From NCBI GenBank assembly GCA_039908285.1, contig JAMOBE010000001.1, positions 1 through 64,000 of the forward strand: DNA of 64,000 bases, read 5' to 3'. Each line of letters starts with the position of its first letter. The first letter of the stretch is position 1. Source of the stretch: JAMOBE01 sp039908285. Lineage in GTDB: Bacteria; Pseudomonadota; Alphaproteobacteria; Rhodospirillales; Rhodospirillaceae. The translations under genes and the position numbers were made by a program. Below the pieces are notes generated by a model that had not been told where the DNA came from, searched no databases, and saw nothing but the letters and a program-made list of their open reading frames with translations. Below are positions 42,342-50,774 of this stretch, piece after piece.

Positions 42342-43174
42342 GCGTTTCCAGCGATATCAAGCGGATTACCATTCGCGACATCCGGCTGCGCAAGGGGGGG
42401 GAGCCCATCGTGGTGCTGACCGCCTACACGGCGCCGATGACCCGGTTTCTCGATCCCCACGTGGACGTGCTGCTGGTGGGAGACTCGTTGGGAATGGTGG
42501 TCTATGGCATGGAGACCACCCTTGGCGTCACCCTCGACATGATGATCAATCATGGGGCGGCGGTGGTGCGGTCGTCGCGCCGGGGGTGTGTCATCGTCGA
42601 CATGCCGTTCGGGTCCTATCAGGAGTCGCCGCAGGTGGCCTTTCGCGCCGCCGCGCGGGTGATGGCGGAGACGGGGTGCGCCGGCGTCAAGCTGGAGGGC
42701 GGTGTCGAGATGGCCGAGACCATCTCCTGGCTGGCCCACCGGGGCATACCGGTCATGGCTCACGTCGGGCTGCGGCCGCAATCGGTGCACGCCCTGGGGG
42801 GCTTCCGCGCCCAGGGGCGGGAGGACGCCGACGCCCAGGCGATTCTGGCCGATGCCGTCGCCGTCGCCGACGCCGGCGCCTTCGCGGTGGTGGTGGAGGG
42901 GACGATGGAGCCGCTTGCCCGCCGAATTACCGAAACCATCGCCATTCCGACCATCGGCATCGGCGCCTCGGTGGCCTGCGATGGTCAGGTGCTGGTGACC
43001 GAGGACATGCTGGGGCTGTTCACCGAGTTCCGCCCCAAATTCGTGCGTCACTTCGCCAACCTGGGTCCGGCCGTCACCGAGGCCATCCAAACCTACGCCG
43101 CCGACGTCCGCGCCCGCCGATTCCCCGGTCCGGAGCACTGCTTCGGAATGAAGGCCGTTCGAAGCGGGGAGTGA
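42338..43174 (+). CDS. panB: 3-methyl-2-oxobutanoate hydroxymethyltransferase
   Basis: First step of pantothenate synthesis: transfers a hydroxymethyl group from methylene-THF to ketoisovalerate. 278 residues. Family marks are VVLTAYTAPMTRFLD, LLVGDSLGMVVYG, the metal-site VDMPFGSYQ, GVKLEGG, VMAHVGLRPQS, VVVEGTME, IPTIGIGAS, and DMLGLFTEFRPKFVRH. The GTG start overlaps coxG by four bases. No panC follows; an R3 half element lies downstream. Confidence 0.96.
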   Translation: MSVSSDIKRITIRDIRLRKGGEPIVVLTAYTAPMTRFLDPHVDVLLVGDSLGMVVYGMETTLGVTLDMMINHGAAVVRSSRRGCVIVDMPFGSYQESPQVAFRAAARVMAETGCAGVKLEGGVEMAETISWLAHRGIPVMAHVGLRPQSVHALGGFRAQGREDADAQAILADAVAVADAGAFAVVVEGTMEPLARRITETIAIPTIGIGASVACDGQVLVTEDMLGLFTEFRPKFVRHFANLGPAVTEAIQTYAADVRARRFPGPEHCFGMKAVRSGE

Positions 43175-43221
43175 TGTCGGCGAGTCTGATGGTTGACACA
43201 CGATGTCACTGGGACGATGCG

Positions 43222-43345
43222 GTCATCAGCGTGCGTGTGTTGAGAAAAAGGCGCAACACGGATGAACACGGACATCCACGGATGAACACGGATGTAGCGG
43301 AGTTTGACATGGGCTAAAGTGAGAAACACGCTGGCACAGGCTTTC
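43222..43345. repeat. R3 half element
   Basis: One arm only: GAGAAAAAGGCGCAACACGG opens four CACGGA units at 10-base spacing (43252-43295), ending TGTAGCGGAGTTTGACATGG. The opposite arm and AT-rich centre are missing, so this is a truncated copy or the unit from which inverted copies arose. Confidence 0.75.
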
Positions 43346-43356
43346 CGTACTCCCCA

Positions 43357-43420
43357 TGACGTCTGATCCTGGAGGGAACGGGGAGCGCGAGGGCCTCCAG
43401 GCCCTCGCTCTTATCCTGAC
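43357..43420. repeat. R4 hairpin, first copy
   Basis: A CCTGGAGGGAACGGGGAGCG flank precedes the hairpin GAGGGCCTCCAGGCCCTC (43389-43406). A matching copy in opposite orientation lies at 59000-59055. Confidence 0.6.
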
Positions 43421-43436
43421 CGTATCGGACCGGTCC

Positions 43437-43665
43437 CTACTTCTTCTTGTCCTTCTTGCGGCCAACCTCGGCCCACACCTCACGAACCAAGGCCTTGAAC
43501 GCCTCGTCCCGGGGAATCGGATGGATGTCCGCGTCCGCCAACACATGACGATTGGCAGTTCTTCCTTGCGGTAGGAAGAAGGCTGTAGCACTTATTGTTG
43601 CGGGTCCTGGTCACCTGTTCCCGCAGGGTCGACTCGGTGGAGGAGCCGAAGCGGCCGCCACATGC
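43437..43665 (-). pseudogene. decayed extra TPR unit and orphan C-terminus
   Basis: Directly 3' of the TPR gene's stop, the minus strand still encodes RFGSSTESTLREQVTRTRNN, an obvious diverged copy of the repeat end RFGSATKTALREQVARARAN. A second frame then carries a plausible C-terminus (HPIPRDEAFKALVREVWAEVG) ending in KKDKKK and a stop at 43437-43439. The two pieces need a frameshift to join, so this is read as a relic of a longer TPR gene. Confidence 0.5.
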
Positions 43666-44910
43666 TCAGCGACCGCCGCCAATTGGTTGTTGTGCCCCAT
43701 ATGACTGTCCCAGTAGTTTCAACGCTGCTCTCTTGTTGGCCCGTGCCCTGGCCACCTGTTCCCGCAGGGCCGTCTTGGTAGCGGAACCGAAGCGTTTTTC
43801 CACCTGTTCATAGGCAGCCACTGCCTTCGCGTACTGCTTCGACTGGTTCAACGAGATGCCCTTGTAGACAAGTGCCCTGGCCACCTGTTCCCGCAGGGCC
43901 AACTCGGTAGCGGAACCGAAGCGTTCTTCCACCTGCTCATAGGCAGCCACTGCCTTCTCGTATTGCTTCAACTGGTCCAACGAGATGCCCTTGTAGACAA
44001 GTGCCTTGGCCAACCGTTCCTGTTCCTGCGAGGCCAGTTCGGTGGCGGAGCCGAGGACGATCTCCACCTGTTCAAAGGCAGCCACTGCCTCGGAGTTGCG
44101 CTCAAGCCTACGCCACGCGACGCCGTTATTGTACTGCGCCTTAGCCACCTCCTCGGGCGTGGCACCGGGTGTTCTGGACGCTTGGTCAAACAAAGACTGA
44201 GCCGCAGAAAAGTCGTCTTTGAAATAGGCATCAAGCGCCTTCGCCATCCAATCGTTGAATGTTCTTGCATTCTCCTGTTTCGTGTCAACCTGTTTTGACA
44301 CGGTTTCGACCTGTTGGCGTTCCTCTGCGGATGGTGGTTTAGCACCAACTTTGCCAAGGTCGTCTGTATAATTTGCAATATTAACTCTATATTGTTCAAT
44401 GATGGCATCTGTTTTATTCTTAGTTTCAGCGTCAATCCTCTCGAGAAGTTCGTCAGTTTGTTTCTTCGCACTCTCCACGAGCGCATCAACTATTGCTGTT
44501 CTGCTTTCTACGGCTGACTTGGCCAGTTCGTCGATACGGTCCTTTCCTTCATTCTGAATCCATTTGTCAACGGCCGACTTCGCTTCTGCTTTGAAATATG
44601 CATCGCCGCTTTTTGTCAGCCATTCCTGGAATGAATTTGCGGCCTTGTCCTGGGAGAAGATGAAGCTGGCAATGGATGCCGCTGCGATCAGCACGCCAAT
44701 GCCCGTGAAAAACCAGCCAAGCGGCGCCAGATGGATCGACAGATCGCGAATCCGGTCGTTCTGCGCGGCGGTCTGCGCCGCAAGCAGTTTTGCCAGGCCC
44801 TCGTGCCTTTCCTTCAGCTTGTCGAGTTCGGTCGTCGTGGCGGACAGTTTGGCGCGGAGGTCCTCCACATCGGCCGCGGGTGCGGGCTGGGGTACTCCTG
44901 GTTTTGCCAT
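43666..44910 (-). CDS. membrane-anchored coiled-coil/TPR protein
   Basis: 414 residues from the ATG at 44910. A coiled coil (about 15-55) precedes one membrane segment (LGWFFTGIGVLIAAASIASFIF, about 63-84), a long charged helix region (about 95-225), and then at least four TPR-like repeats. The last three repeats are almost identical (ALVYKGISLxQxKQYxKAVAAYEQVEERFGSATELALREQ), about 41 residues or 123 bases each, indicating recent tandem duplication. The bulk of the protein is probably cytoplasmic or periplasmic on one side of the inner membrane. Function unknown. Confidence 0.82.
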   Translation of the reverse strand: MAKPGVPQPAPAADVEDLRAKLSATTTELDKLKERHEGLAKLLAAQTAAQNDRIRDLSIHLAPLGWFFTGIGVLIAAASIASFIFSQDKAANSFQEWLTKSGDAYFKAEAKSAVDKWIQNEGKDRIDELAKSAVESRTAIVDALVESAKKQTDELLERIDAETKNKTDAIIEQYRVNIANYTDDLGKVGAKPPSAEERQQVETVSKQVDTKQENARTFNDWMAKALDAYFKDDFSAAQSLFDQASRTPGATPEEVAKAQYNNGVAWRRLERNSEAVAAFEQVEIVLGSATELASQEQERLAKALVYKGISLDQLKQYEKAVAAYEQVEERFGSATELALREQVARALVYKGISLNQSKQYAKAVAAYEQVEKRFGSATKTALREQVARARANKRAALKLLGQSYGAQQPIGGGR

Positions 44911-45111
44911 ATGTCTCGAGTGATACGTCATAGGCGCATCCTATGCCGATCACGTTATCATGACAAGACGTCGCAGGCATGCGCTACTCCATCACGCATC
45001 CCTCCTCAGGGCAATCGGGTGAAAAGTGAGTTGCGGACAGAACCCCGTCGCAGACGCTGGACAAGGGGCGATGGATCCTGTACAAGCGGCAACTCGCAGC
45101 GGGGTTCCCGT

Positions 45112-45187
<76 letters not shown>

Positions 45188-45281
45188 CTCGCCCGCCGCA
45201 AGTGCCCGCCGCAAATTTCTCCGAATTGAAACGCATCGGATGGCAGATGGACGCGCGTGCCATCTGCCATCCGGTCGTCGC

Positions 45282-46244
45282 TCAGCGGGTGAGCAGCGCG
45301 GCGTCCCGGCTGGCGCGGGACATTCGCCAGACGCTGGCGAACTGGGCGGCGCGGCTCGCGAACTCCGGCATCACCACCGTAATTTCGGCGTGACTGCTCA
45401 GAGTCGCCTGGTCGATGGTGTTGCGGACGATCGACTCCACACGATCGGCATCGACCCGGTGGATGATTTCCGCTTCTCCTTTGCCGTCCGAAGCGGCGAT
45501 GCGGGCGTCGGAGGACGAGGCCTGCATGGTCGCGACCGGCGTCGGGGTGGATGCCGGCGTGGATACTGACGCCGACGTAGACGCAGACGTAGACTCCGGC
45601 GCGGACGCGGACACCGGGGTCGGCGACCGCGTGTCGCTCGCCGTCACGGTGGACGCTGGAGATGGTCCGGCCGTCGGAGTCGCGGCGATGGCTGACGATG
45701 TAGGGGCTCCCGTTGGGCTAGCCGCGGTGATCGGCGCTGAGACCATCACGGGAGCCGGCACGTAGGCCACCGCGGGGGCAGGCGCCGATGGAGCGGGTGT
45801 CGATGGAGCGGGCGTCGAAGCGGGTGCCGCCGTGGCCGCCACCGCCGGAGCGGCGGGTTGGACGGCGGGAGAGGACGTGACCACCACCGCAGGTTGTTCT
45901 GAGGTCCGGCTTGGCGTCGGCTGTGGCCAGGCGGCGGAAATGGCCGCCGTGACGGCCGCGGTCGTCGCTTTGGCGTCCCCGAGGGTCAGGAAGGTGCTGA
46001 GTCCGAACATCCGGGTCGGAAGGGTCACGGCGGTATCGACCCGCACCGCGAAGTCGAGCTTCAGTCCGCGTATTTCAAAGCCGCCGCGCTGGTCCGCCAG
46101 TTCGGAACGGCCGAGAGACGAAAAACCGGCCAGCGGGTCCTCTGCCACCGAGGACTGTGCTGGCCGGGCCATAAGCGACGTCATCGACAGGACGACGAGT
46201 CCAGTCACGGCTCGTCGTACCGTCCCTTGTTTTCCTTGTATCAT
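45282..46244 (-). CDS. exported GG-motif protein with Pro/Ala/Ser/Thr-rich region
   Basis: 320 residues from the ATG at 46244 (GGAG nine bases upstream). A Sec signal spans about 10-32. It is followed by DPLAGFSSLGRSELADQRGG (GG at 54-55), which matches the sister protein at 47153-47539 and the double-glycine leader pattern cut by C39 peptidases. Residues about 100-240 are low-complexity Ala/Pro/Ser/Thr, likely an extended linker. A C-terminal helical domain of about 80 residues follows (EIIHRVDADRVESIVRNTI). It lies 31 bases downstream of the C39 gene. Not a recognised named family. Confidence 0.75.
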   Translation of the reverse strand: MIQGKQGTVRRAVTGLVVLSMTSLMARPAQSSVAEDPLAGFSSLGRSELADQRGGFEIRGLKLDFAVRVDTAVTLPTRMFGLSTFLTLGDAKATTAAVTAAISAAWPQPTPSRTSEQPAVVVTSSPAVQPAAPAVAATAAPASTPAPSTPAPSAPAPAVAYVPAPVMVSAPITAASPTGAPTSSAIAATPTAGPSPASTVTASDTRSPTPVSASAPESTSASTSASVSTPASTPTPVATMQASSSDARIAASDGKGEAEIIHRVDADRVESIVRNTIDQATLSSHAEITVVMPEFASRAAQFASVWRMSRASRDAALLTR

Positions 46245-46275
46245 ATCGTGTTTCTCCACACTCCTGCTTTAGGGT

Positions 46276-46959
46276 CTAGAACTCGTTCAGTCTGGGCAGC
46301 AGCAGCGAAAAACCGGCCAGTCCGCGTCGATCGACGCCGGCCGCCAGGGGTCCCCGTCGCCGGATGCGCCATTCCTCGTCTCGATTGAAGGTGGTGCGCG
46401 CCGGCTCGATGTCGTCGCGCACGACGAACATCACCCGGTCCCACACCTCCTCGAAGTCGCCGCGGCGCATGACCTTGAGCCCAAGGGCCGGATCGCCGAC
46501 CAGGACATGGCCGTCCCGCGTTCCCTTCACCACCACGAAGTGCTTGTAGCCCCTGATGCTGATGAGGGTGATGGCGGGGACGCCGATCTTCGCCAGTTCG
46601 TCGAGAGTGATCCTGAAGCCGTCGGCCCGGAGCCCCCGCATGGCCAGAAAGTTCTGCATGTCGAGAAGAGAGAAGCCATAGCGACGGATGTCGTCCTGGT
46701 TGCCCACCTGGAACATGGCGGCGAAAGCCTGTTCCTCGTCGGTGGGACGGCCGTAGTGATGGGTCAGCAGGGTCGCCACGGCCGCCGATCCGCAACTGAA
46801 GTCATAGCGCTGACGAACCACCGTGGCGAACCTGGCCTCGCGGAGACTGGTCACCGGAACCGATATCCGCAGGCCGGCGATGCCGGCCTCCACCGTTCCC
46901 GCGTCCGCCGGTGCCGCCACCCACAGGGCGGCGGACGCCAGAACGATCCCGAGGGCCAT
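46276..46959 (-). CDS. exported C39-family cysteine peptidase
   Basis: 227 residues from the ATG at 46959 (MALGIVLASAALW). The N-terminal signal or anchor (about 1-20) places it in the periplasm. The catalytic triad is visible: Cys56 in RYDFSCGSAAVATLL, His140 in GYKHFVVVKG, Asp156 in VGDPALG. C39 peptidases cleave after GG motifs and are usually fused to ABC exporters; this one is free-standing, like FapD-type proteins. It lies between two genes for exported proteins bearing GG motifs. The region just upstream of its start is an R2 repeat, and GGGAGAGGG of that repeat is the only ribosome site in sight. Confidence 0.88.
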   Translation of the reverse strand: MALGIVLASAALWVAAPADAGTVEAGIAGLRISVPVTSLREARFATVVRQRYDFSCGSAAVATLLTHHYGRPTDEEQAFAAMFQVGNQDDIRRYGFSLLDMQNFLAMRGLRADGFRITLDELAKIGVPAITLISIRGYKHFVVVKGTRDGHVLVGDPALGLKVMRRGDFEEVWDRVMFVVRDDIEPARTTFNRDEEWRIRRRGPLAAGVDRRGLAGFSLLLPRLNEF

Positions 46960-46963
46960 TCCA

Positions 46964-47100
46964 ACAAGCCCTCTCCCCCCTCTTCCGGGGGGAGAGGGTT
47001 GGGTGAGGGGGGTGCAGAGGCTCCTGAGAAGGTGCCGCTTGCCCCACCCCCTCACCCCGGCCCTCTCCCCCTCGAGGGGGAGAGGGAGTGGGTTGGCAGA
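46964..47100. repeat. R2 element inside the C39 locus
   Basis: A hairpin at 46969-46996, a spacer of about 50 bases and a second hairpin at 47060-47085 match the R2 copies at 34.0 and 57.1 kb. It fills most of the 193-base gap between two genes of the locus and touches the start of the C39 gene. The R2 end motif GGGCAATCGGGTGAA is absent here. Confidence 0.75.
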
Positions 47101-47152
47101 AGTGCCCTTAAGCTCACGAGTCAAAGTCCGACGAACCGGCATCGCGACCTCG

Positions 47153-47539
47153 CTACTGCAGGTAGATATTGACGCTCATGGTGTAGTTCATGTTGACGAG
47201 GTTCCCGGTGTTCTGGATCACCGAGGCCACGCCGTGGTTGCCGCTGAGCAGCGCCGGGGCGATGGCGCCGTTGGCCATGCTGGCCCCGGCGCCTTCGTTG
47301 GAGATGCCGCTTGCCGTGTTGGCGGCCCGGGAGTCCGAACTGTTGCCCTGGACGATGGTCCGCAGATCGACGGTTTCGGCACCACCGCTCAGTCCACCGA
47401 GTTCGGTCGTGGAGAGGGACGCGAAGGCCGCCAGGACGTCATCACTGGCGGCGGCCGGCCCGGCGACGGCTACGCCCAACGCGAGGATAAGTCCCGCCGC
47501 CGCACCAGGTGCCTTCGCATTACGATTCGTCCCACGCAT
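47153..47539 (-). CDS. small exported GG-motif protein
   Basis: 128 residues; AAAGGA precedes the ATG. A Sec signal (about 9-31, ending AGPAAA) is followed by DDVLAAFASLSTTELGGLSGG (GG at 52-53), an almost ideal LSxxELxxxxGG processing motif. The mature part is rich in Ala/Gly/Asn/Ser and ends GVASVIQNTGNLVNMNYTM followed by SVNIYLQ. That C-terminal motif recurs in the 700-residue protein upstream. It is the best candidate substrate for the C39 peptidase next door. Confidence 0.8.
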   Translation of the reverse strand: MRGTNRNAKAPGAAAGLILALGVAVAGPAAASDDVLAAFASLSTTELGGLSGGAETVDLRTIVQGNSSDSRAANTASGISNEGAGASMANGAIAPALLSGNHGVASVIQNTGNLVNMNYTMSVNIYLQ

Positions 47540-47600
47540 GGGGGTTCCTTTCGCTCGCGAAAAAGCCCGGCGGGCCAGGTTGGCCCGCCGGAACCGTGGT

Positions 47601-49703
47601 CTAGTGGAACGATGCGTTGGCGTTGACGCTGATGGAGTGGACCTGGTTGACGTACATGCCGGTGCTCTGCGCGATGCTGATGATGCCGCGAGAGTTGTCC
47701 ATGGTCAGGCCGGCGAGGGCGCCGGTGTAGAACGTGGCCGACACGTTGCCGCCGTTGCCGGCGTTGTTGGTGCCACCGGTCGCATTGGCGGTCTGGCTGT
47801 TGCTGACCGTCTGATCGTTGGCGGCATGCTGGGTGCTGGCGGCGTCCTGGGTGTTGTTGGCCGCCTGGTCGCTGGTCGCCTGCTGGCTGTTGCCGGCCGT
47901 CTGATCGTTGGTGGCGGCCTGCTGGGTCTTGGCCTTCTGGTCGCTGGAAGCCGCCTGGTCGTTGTTGGCCGCCTGCTGGGTCTTGGTCTTCTGAGCACTG
48001 GTGGCGGCCTGGTCGTTGGTGGTGTTCTGCGCCGTCTTGGCCTTCACGTCAGTGCGGGCATTCGGATCGCTCGACGCGGTAAGAGTGTTGCCAGCGGTCT
48101 GATCCGCAGCGCCCGTCTGATCGTTGGTGGCGGTCTGGCTGTTGCCGGTCGTCTGATCGTTTGGACCACCGGTTGCCGTCGATTGAGAGGTCGGGCTGCC
48201 GGCCGCCGGATCGCCTGCGGTGGCGGTTGCCGCCTGATCGGTACGGTTCTTCGCCGTGGCATAACGAGCACCGCCGTCGCCACCTGGTGTCGCGGCTGCC
48301 GCCGCGGCTGTCGCCGGAATTCCATCCGGGGTCGGGGAGGCCGCTGCCGCCGCTGCTGCCGCTGCCGCACCGTCGCCGCCGTTGCTGTCGCCGTTGTTGC
48401 TGGCGGAGCTGCCGCTGAGGCTCAGGTTGGCGGCACCGGCCAGGCTGGCGGCGTTACCACCAATGCTCTTGCTGCGGCTGTCGGCGTCGCCGGCATAGCC
48501 CCAGGTCTTGGCATAGCCCTTGTTCTTCGCGGTGGCGTCGTTGACGTCGGCCCGATTCCTGGCGGTGGCGTCGTTGGAGACGTCAGCCTTGGCCTTGGAG
48601 CTGCCATTCAGATCGGCGTCAGACCAGGTCTTGGCCTTGGCGTCGTTGCTGAGCGTGGCGTCGGCCGTCGTGGTGCCCTTGTTCTTCGCGGTGGCGTCGT
48701 TGCTGAGATCGGCATCGGCCTTCGTGTAGCCCTTGTTCTTCAGAGAAGCGTCGTTGGTCGCATTCGCGTCGTTCTTGGTGTAGCCCTTGTTCTTGGCGGA
48801 GCCGTCATTGCTGACGGTGGCGTCGTTGCTGGCCTTGCCCTTGTTCGTGGCATAGCCCTTGCTCTTCGCGGTCGCTTCGGCGCCGTAGGCATCGCCGCCG
48901 GTGGTGTTGCCGGTGGAGCTGTAGATCTCGCTGTAGCTGTTGGTGGCATTCAGCTCGGTCTTGTTGACCTGACGAAGGTTGTAGGAGTCGAAGATGTTGC
49001 CGGTTCCGGCCACGGCCGGACCGCTGCCCGAATGGGCCAGCATGGCGGCGCCATTGGCGACATCGCCGTTCTCGGACAGGGCCGAGCCGCCGGTGGCCAC
49101 GTCGCGGTTCTTCTGGATGGAGTTGCCGCTCGAGGCATCGCCACTGTCGGTGGCCGCCGAGCCATTGTTGGCGACGGCGTCGGTGCCGGTCGCCGAGCCA
49201 TTGTTGGCGTTCTTCACGTTGCCGCTGCCCGAGGAGGCGGAGCCGTCACGGGCCAGGCCGGCATCGCCGGAGCCACTCGCCACCGAGCCATTGTCGGCGA
49301 ACGGGCTGAAGGCGTCGCCACTCTTGGTCGCGGCCGAATGCTGGGTCGCGGCGGCGCTGTCATAGAAGGCGGACTCGCCGGCCTTCAGAGCCGTCGAGCT
49401 GTTGTTGGCCATCACGTCCCCACGCATGGCCTGGCTGGCGTTGGCGGCCGCGAGGCGGGCGCTCAGGGCGGTGGCGCCGCCGGTGGCCTGGGCACCGCTG
49501 CCATTGTCCATGAGGGTTGAGCCGTTGGCGACCGAGGGACCGCCATACTGGGCGGTGCTGCCCTGTGCGGCCACGGCGTCACGGGCGGTGATCGCGGAGG
49601 CGTCGGGCCCGACGGCGACCAGGGCATCCTGCGCCTGCGCTCCGGACGAAATCGCAGCCATCAGCGCCAGGGCCGAAGCGCTGGCAAGCAAGTCGAATCT
49701 CAT
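47601..49703 (-). CDS. large exported low-complexity repeat protein, amyloid-like composition
   Basis: 700 residues from the ATG at 49703 (GGGAGA upstream; the longer open frame is rejected). Sec signal MRFDLLASASALALMAAISS to about residue 25. Three repeat zones follow. Residues about 70-250 have NNGSA/GSGDA units. About 265-460 have SNDATAKNKGYTKAD-type units. About 520-660 have NDQTAGNSQQATS-type units of roughly 8-10 residues. Composition is dominated by Asn, Asp, Ala, Thr, Gln, Ser, Gly and Lys, with hardly any Cys or large hydrophobics. It ends GIISIAQSTGMYVNQVHSI then SVNANASFH, shared with the 128-residue protein. It is a likely secreted structural or fibre protein. Confidence 0.8.
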   Translation of the reverse strand: MRFDLLASASALALMAAISSGAQAQDALVAVGPDASAITARDAVAAQGSTAQYGGPSVANGSTLMDNGSGAQATGGATALSARLAAANASQAMRGDVMANNSSTALKAGESAFYDSAAATQHSAATKSGDAFSPFADNGSVASGSGDAGLARDGSASSGSGNVKNANNGSATGTDAVANNGSAATDSGDASSGNSIQKNRDVATGGSALSENGDVANGAAMLAHSGSGPAVAGTGNIFDSYNLRQVNKTELNATNSYSEIYSSTGNTTGGDAYGAEATAKSKGYATNKGKASNDATVSNDGSAKNKGYTKNDANATNDASLKNKGYTKADADLSNDATAKNKGTTTADATLSNDAKAKTWSDADLNGSSKAKADVSNDATARNRADVNDATAKNKGYAKTWGYAGDADSRSKSIGGNAASLAGAANLSLSGSSASNNGDSNGGDGAAAAAAAAAASPTPDGIPATAAAAAATPGGDGGARYATAKNRTDQAATATAGDPAAGSPTSQSTATGGPNDQTTGNSQTATNDQTGAADQTAGNTLTASSDPNARTDVKAKTAQNTTNDQAATSAQKTKTQQAANNDQAASSDQKAKTQQAATNDQTAGNSQQATSDQAANNTQDAASTQHAANDQTVSNSQTANATGGTNNAGNGGNVSATFYTGALAGLTMDNSRGIISIAQSTGMYVNQVHSISVNANASFH

Positions 49704-49944
49704 GAGCCTGTCTCCCAATGCGACGTGTTGATCGTTCGCGTGCCGGGTACGGTTGACCGCGGCACAGCCCCCTTCCGCAACCTCCGTGCCACCCGAAGCG
49801 ACTCGCGGCAATCCATTGATTCGACAAGATTTTTGCAGTAGCCAGGCCGCATCGTCATGGCGTCACGATCCTTTCCGGTGTACACGGGTGGTACAGTGAT
49901 GTTCAGTGGTGTGACAGTCCGTGGTTGCGGGAGGGATGGAGCCG

Positions 49945-50523
49945 ATGACGGGCAGGGGGCGATGGCTGGGAGTGGTTCTGGGAGTGGTTCTGGGGGTGAC
50001 GGGCGCTCCCGCCGCCGCGGGGACGCAGTCCTGGGCGGACGCGGCCGTGACCGCCATGGTCGAAGCCATGCTGCGCTCCCTGCCCAGGGACACGCGGGTG
50101 ACCTATGACAGGCTGCACACCGACACCCGCGCCCGCACCTTCGAGGTCGCGGGGCTTCAGGTCAGGCGCGAGGGCGGCGACATGGTCGGCTCGGGAAAAC
50201 TGGAGCGGTTGCGGGCGAGCGGCGTCGACGTGCTGGCGGCCCTGTCGGGGAAGCCCTTCACCGCCGAGCGCATCGAACTGACCCGACTGAGAGTAAGCGA
50301 AACACCGCGGGACCGGAAAAAAAACCGAACCAAGGGTGGTACCTATGCCGCCAACGCCATCCTCATCGAGGAGGCAAGGGTGCCGTCATTCATCGCCATG
50401 GCCCAGTCGGGGGGATCGCCGGAGCAGCCACTTCCGGGCCTCACGTTCGCACGGGCCACCATCGACGGCGTGGCGGTCCAGGATGTCCCGCAAGCCCTGG
50501 CGCGGCTGCGGCGCCGACGCTGA
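49945..50523 (+). CDS. exported protein of unknown function
   Basis: 192 residues from the ATG at 49945 (earlier in-frame GTG and ATG codons exist). A signal peptide (WLGVVLGVVLGVTGAPAAAG), partly coded by a 12-base direct repeat, is followed by strand-rich sequence (VTYDRLHTDTRARTFEVAGLQVRREG; ITLTRLRV-like pairs). It ends in a basic tail (RLRRRR). It is divergent from the large repeat protein, and the 240-base spacer (49704-49944) must hold both promoters. A role with the C39 locus is possible but unproven. Confidence 0.7.
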   Translation: MTGRGRWLGVVLGVVLGVTGAPAAAGTQSWADAAVTAMVEAMLRSLPRDTRVTYDRLHTDTRARTFEVAGLQVRREGGDMVGSGKLERLRASGVDVLAALSGKPFTAERIELTRLRVSETPRDRKKNRTKGGTYAANAILIEEARVPSFIAMAQSGGSPEQPLPGLTFARATIDGVAVQDVPQALARLRRRR

Positions 50524-50774
50524 AAGCCTCCCTCGGGAACAGATGGAGCGCATGCCCCATGACCCGCCCATACGCATTATCCCTACGGATGCGCTCCACG
50601 CACCGCATGGCGTAGTTCCAGTGGATCAGGCGTCAGGACGTAGACCGTGAGGCCGGATTGCCTGCGGCGCCGCATCGGGTCACCTTTGCGAGACAGCGGA
50701 ACCCGGCCCGCGGATCGCCACTTCTCCGTCGAGGGCCGTGTTGGCGGTGCGCAGAGAAACGTCAAGGGGAGCCC

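Noticed and set aside
47190..47539. A bacteriocin precursor (class II, double-glycine leader)
   Set aside because: The GG motif follows a Sec signal, the mature part is long and Asn/Ala-rich, and the peptidase is not fused to an ABC exporter. A structural or exported-protein role fits better.
47601..49811. Plus-strand frame of 776 codons across the repeat protein region
   Set aside because: Its Gly/Val/Ala/Arg-rich sequence mirrors the minus-strand repeats. The minus frame has a signal peptide, a ribosome site and a C-terminal motif shared with its neighbour.
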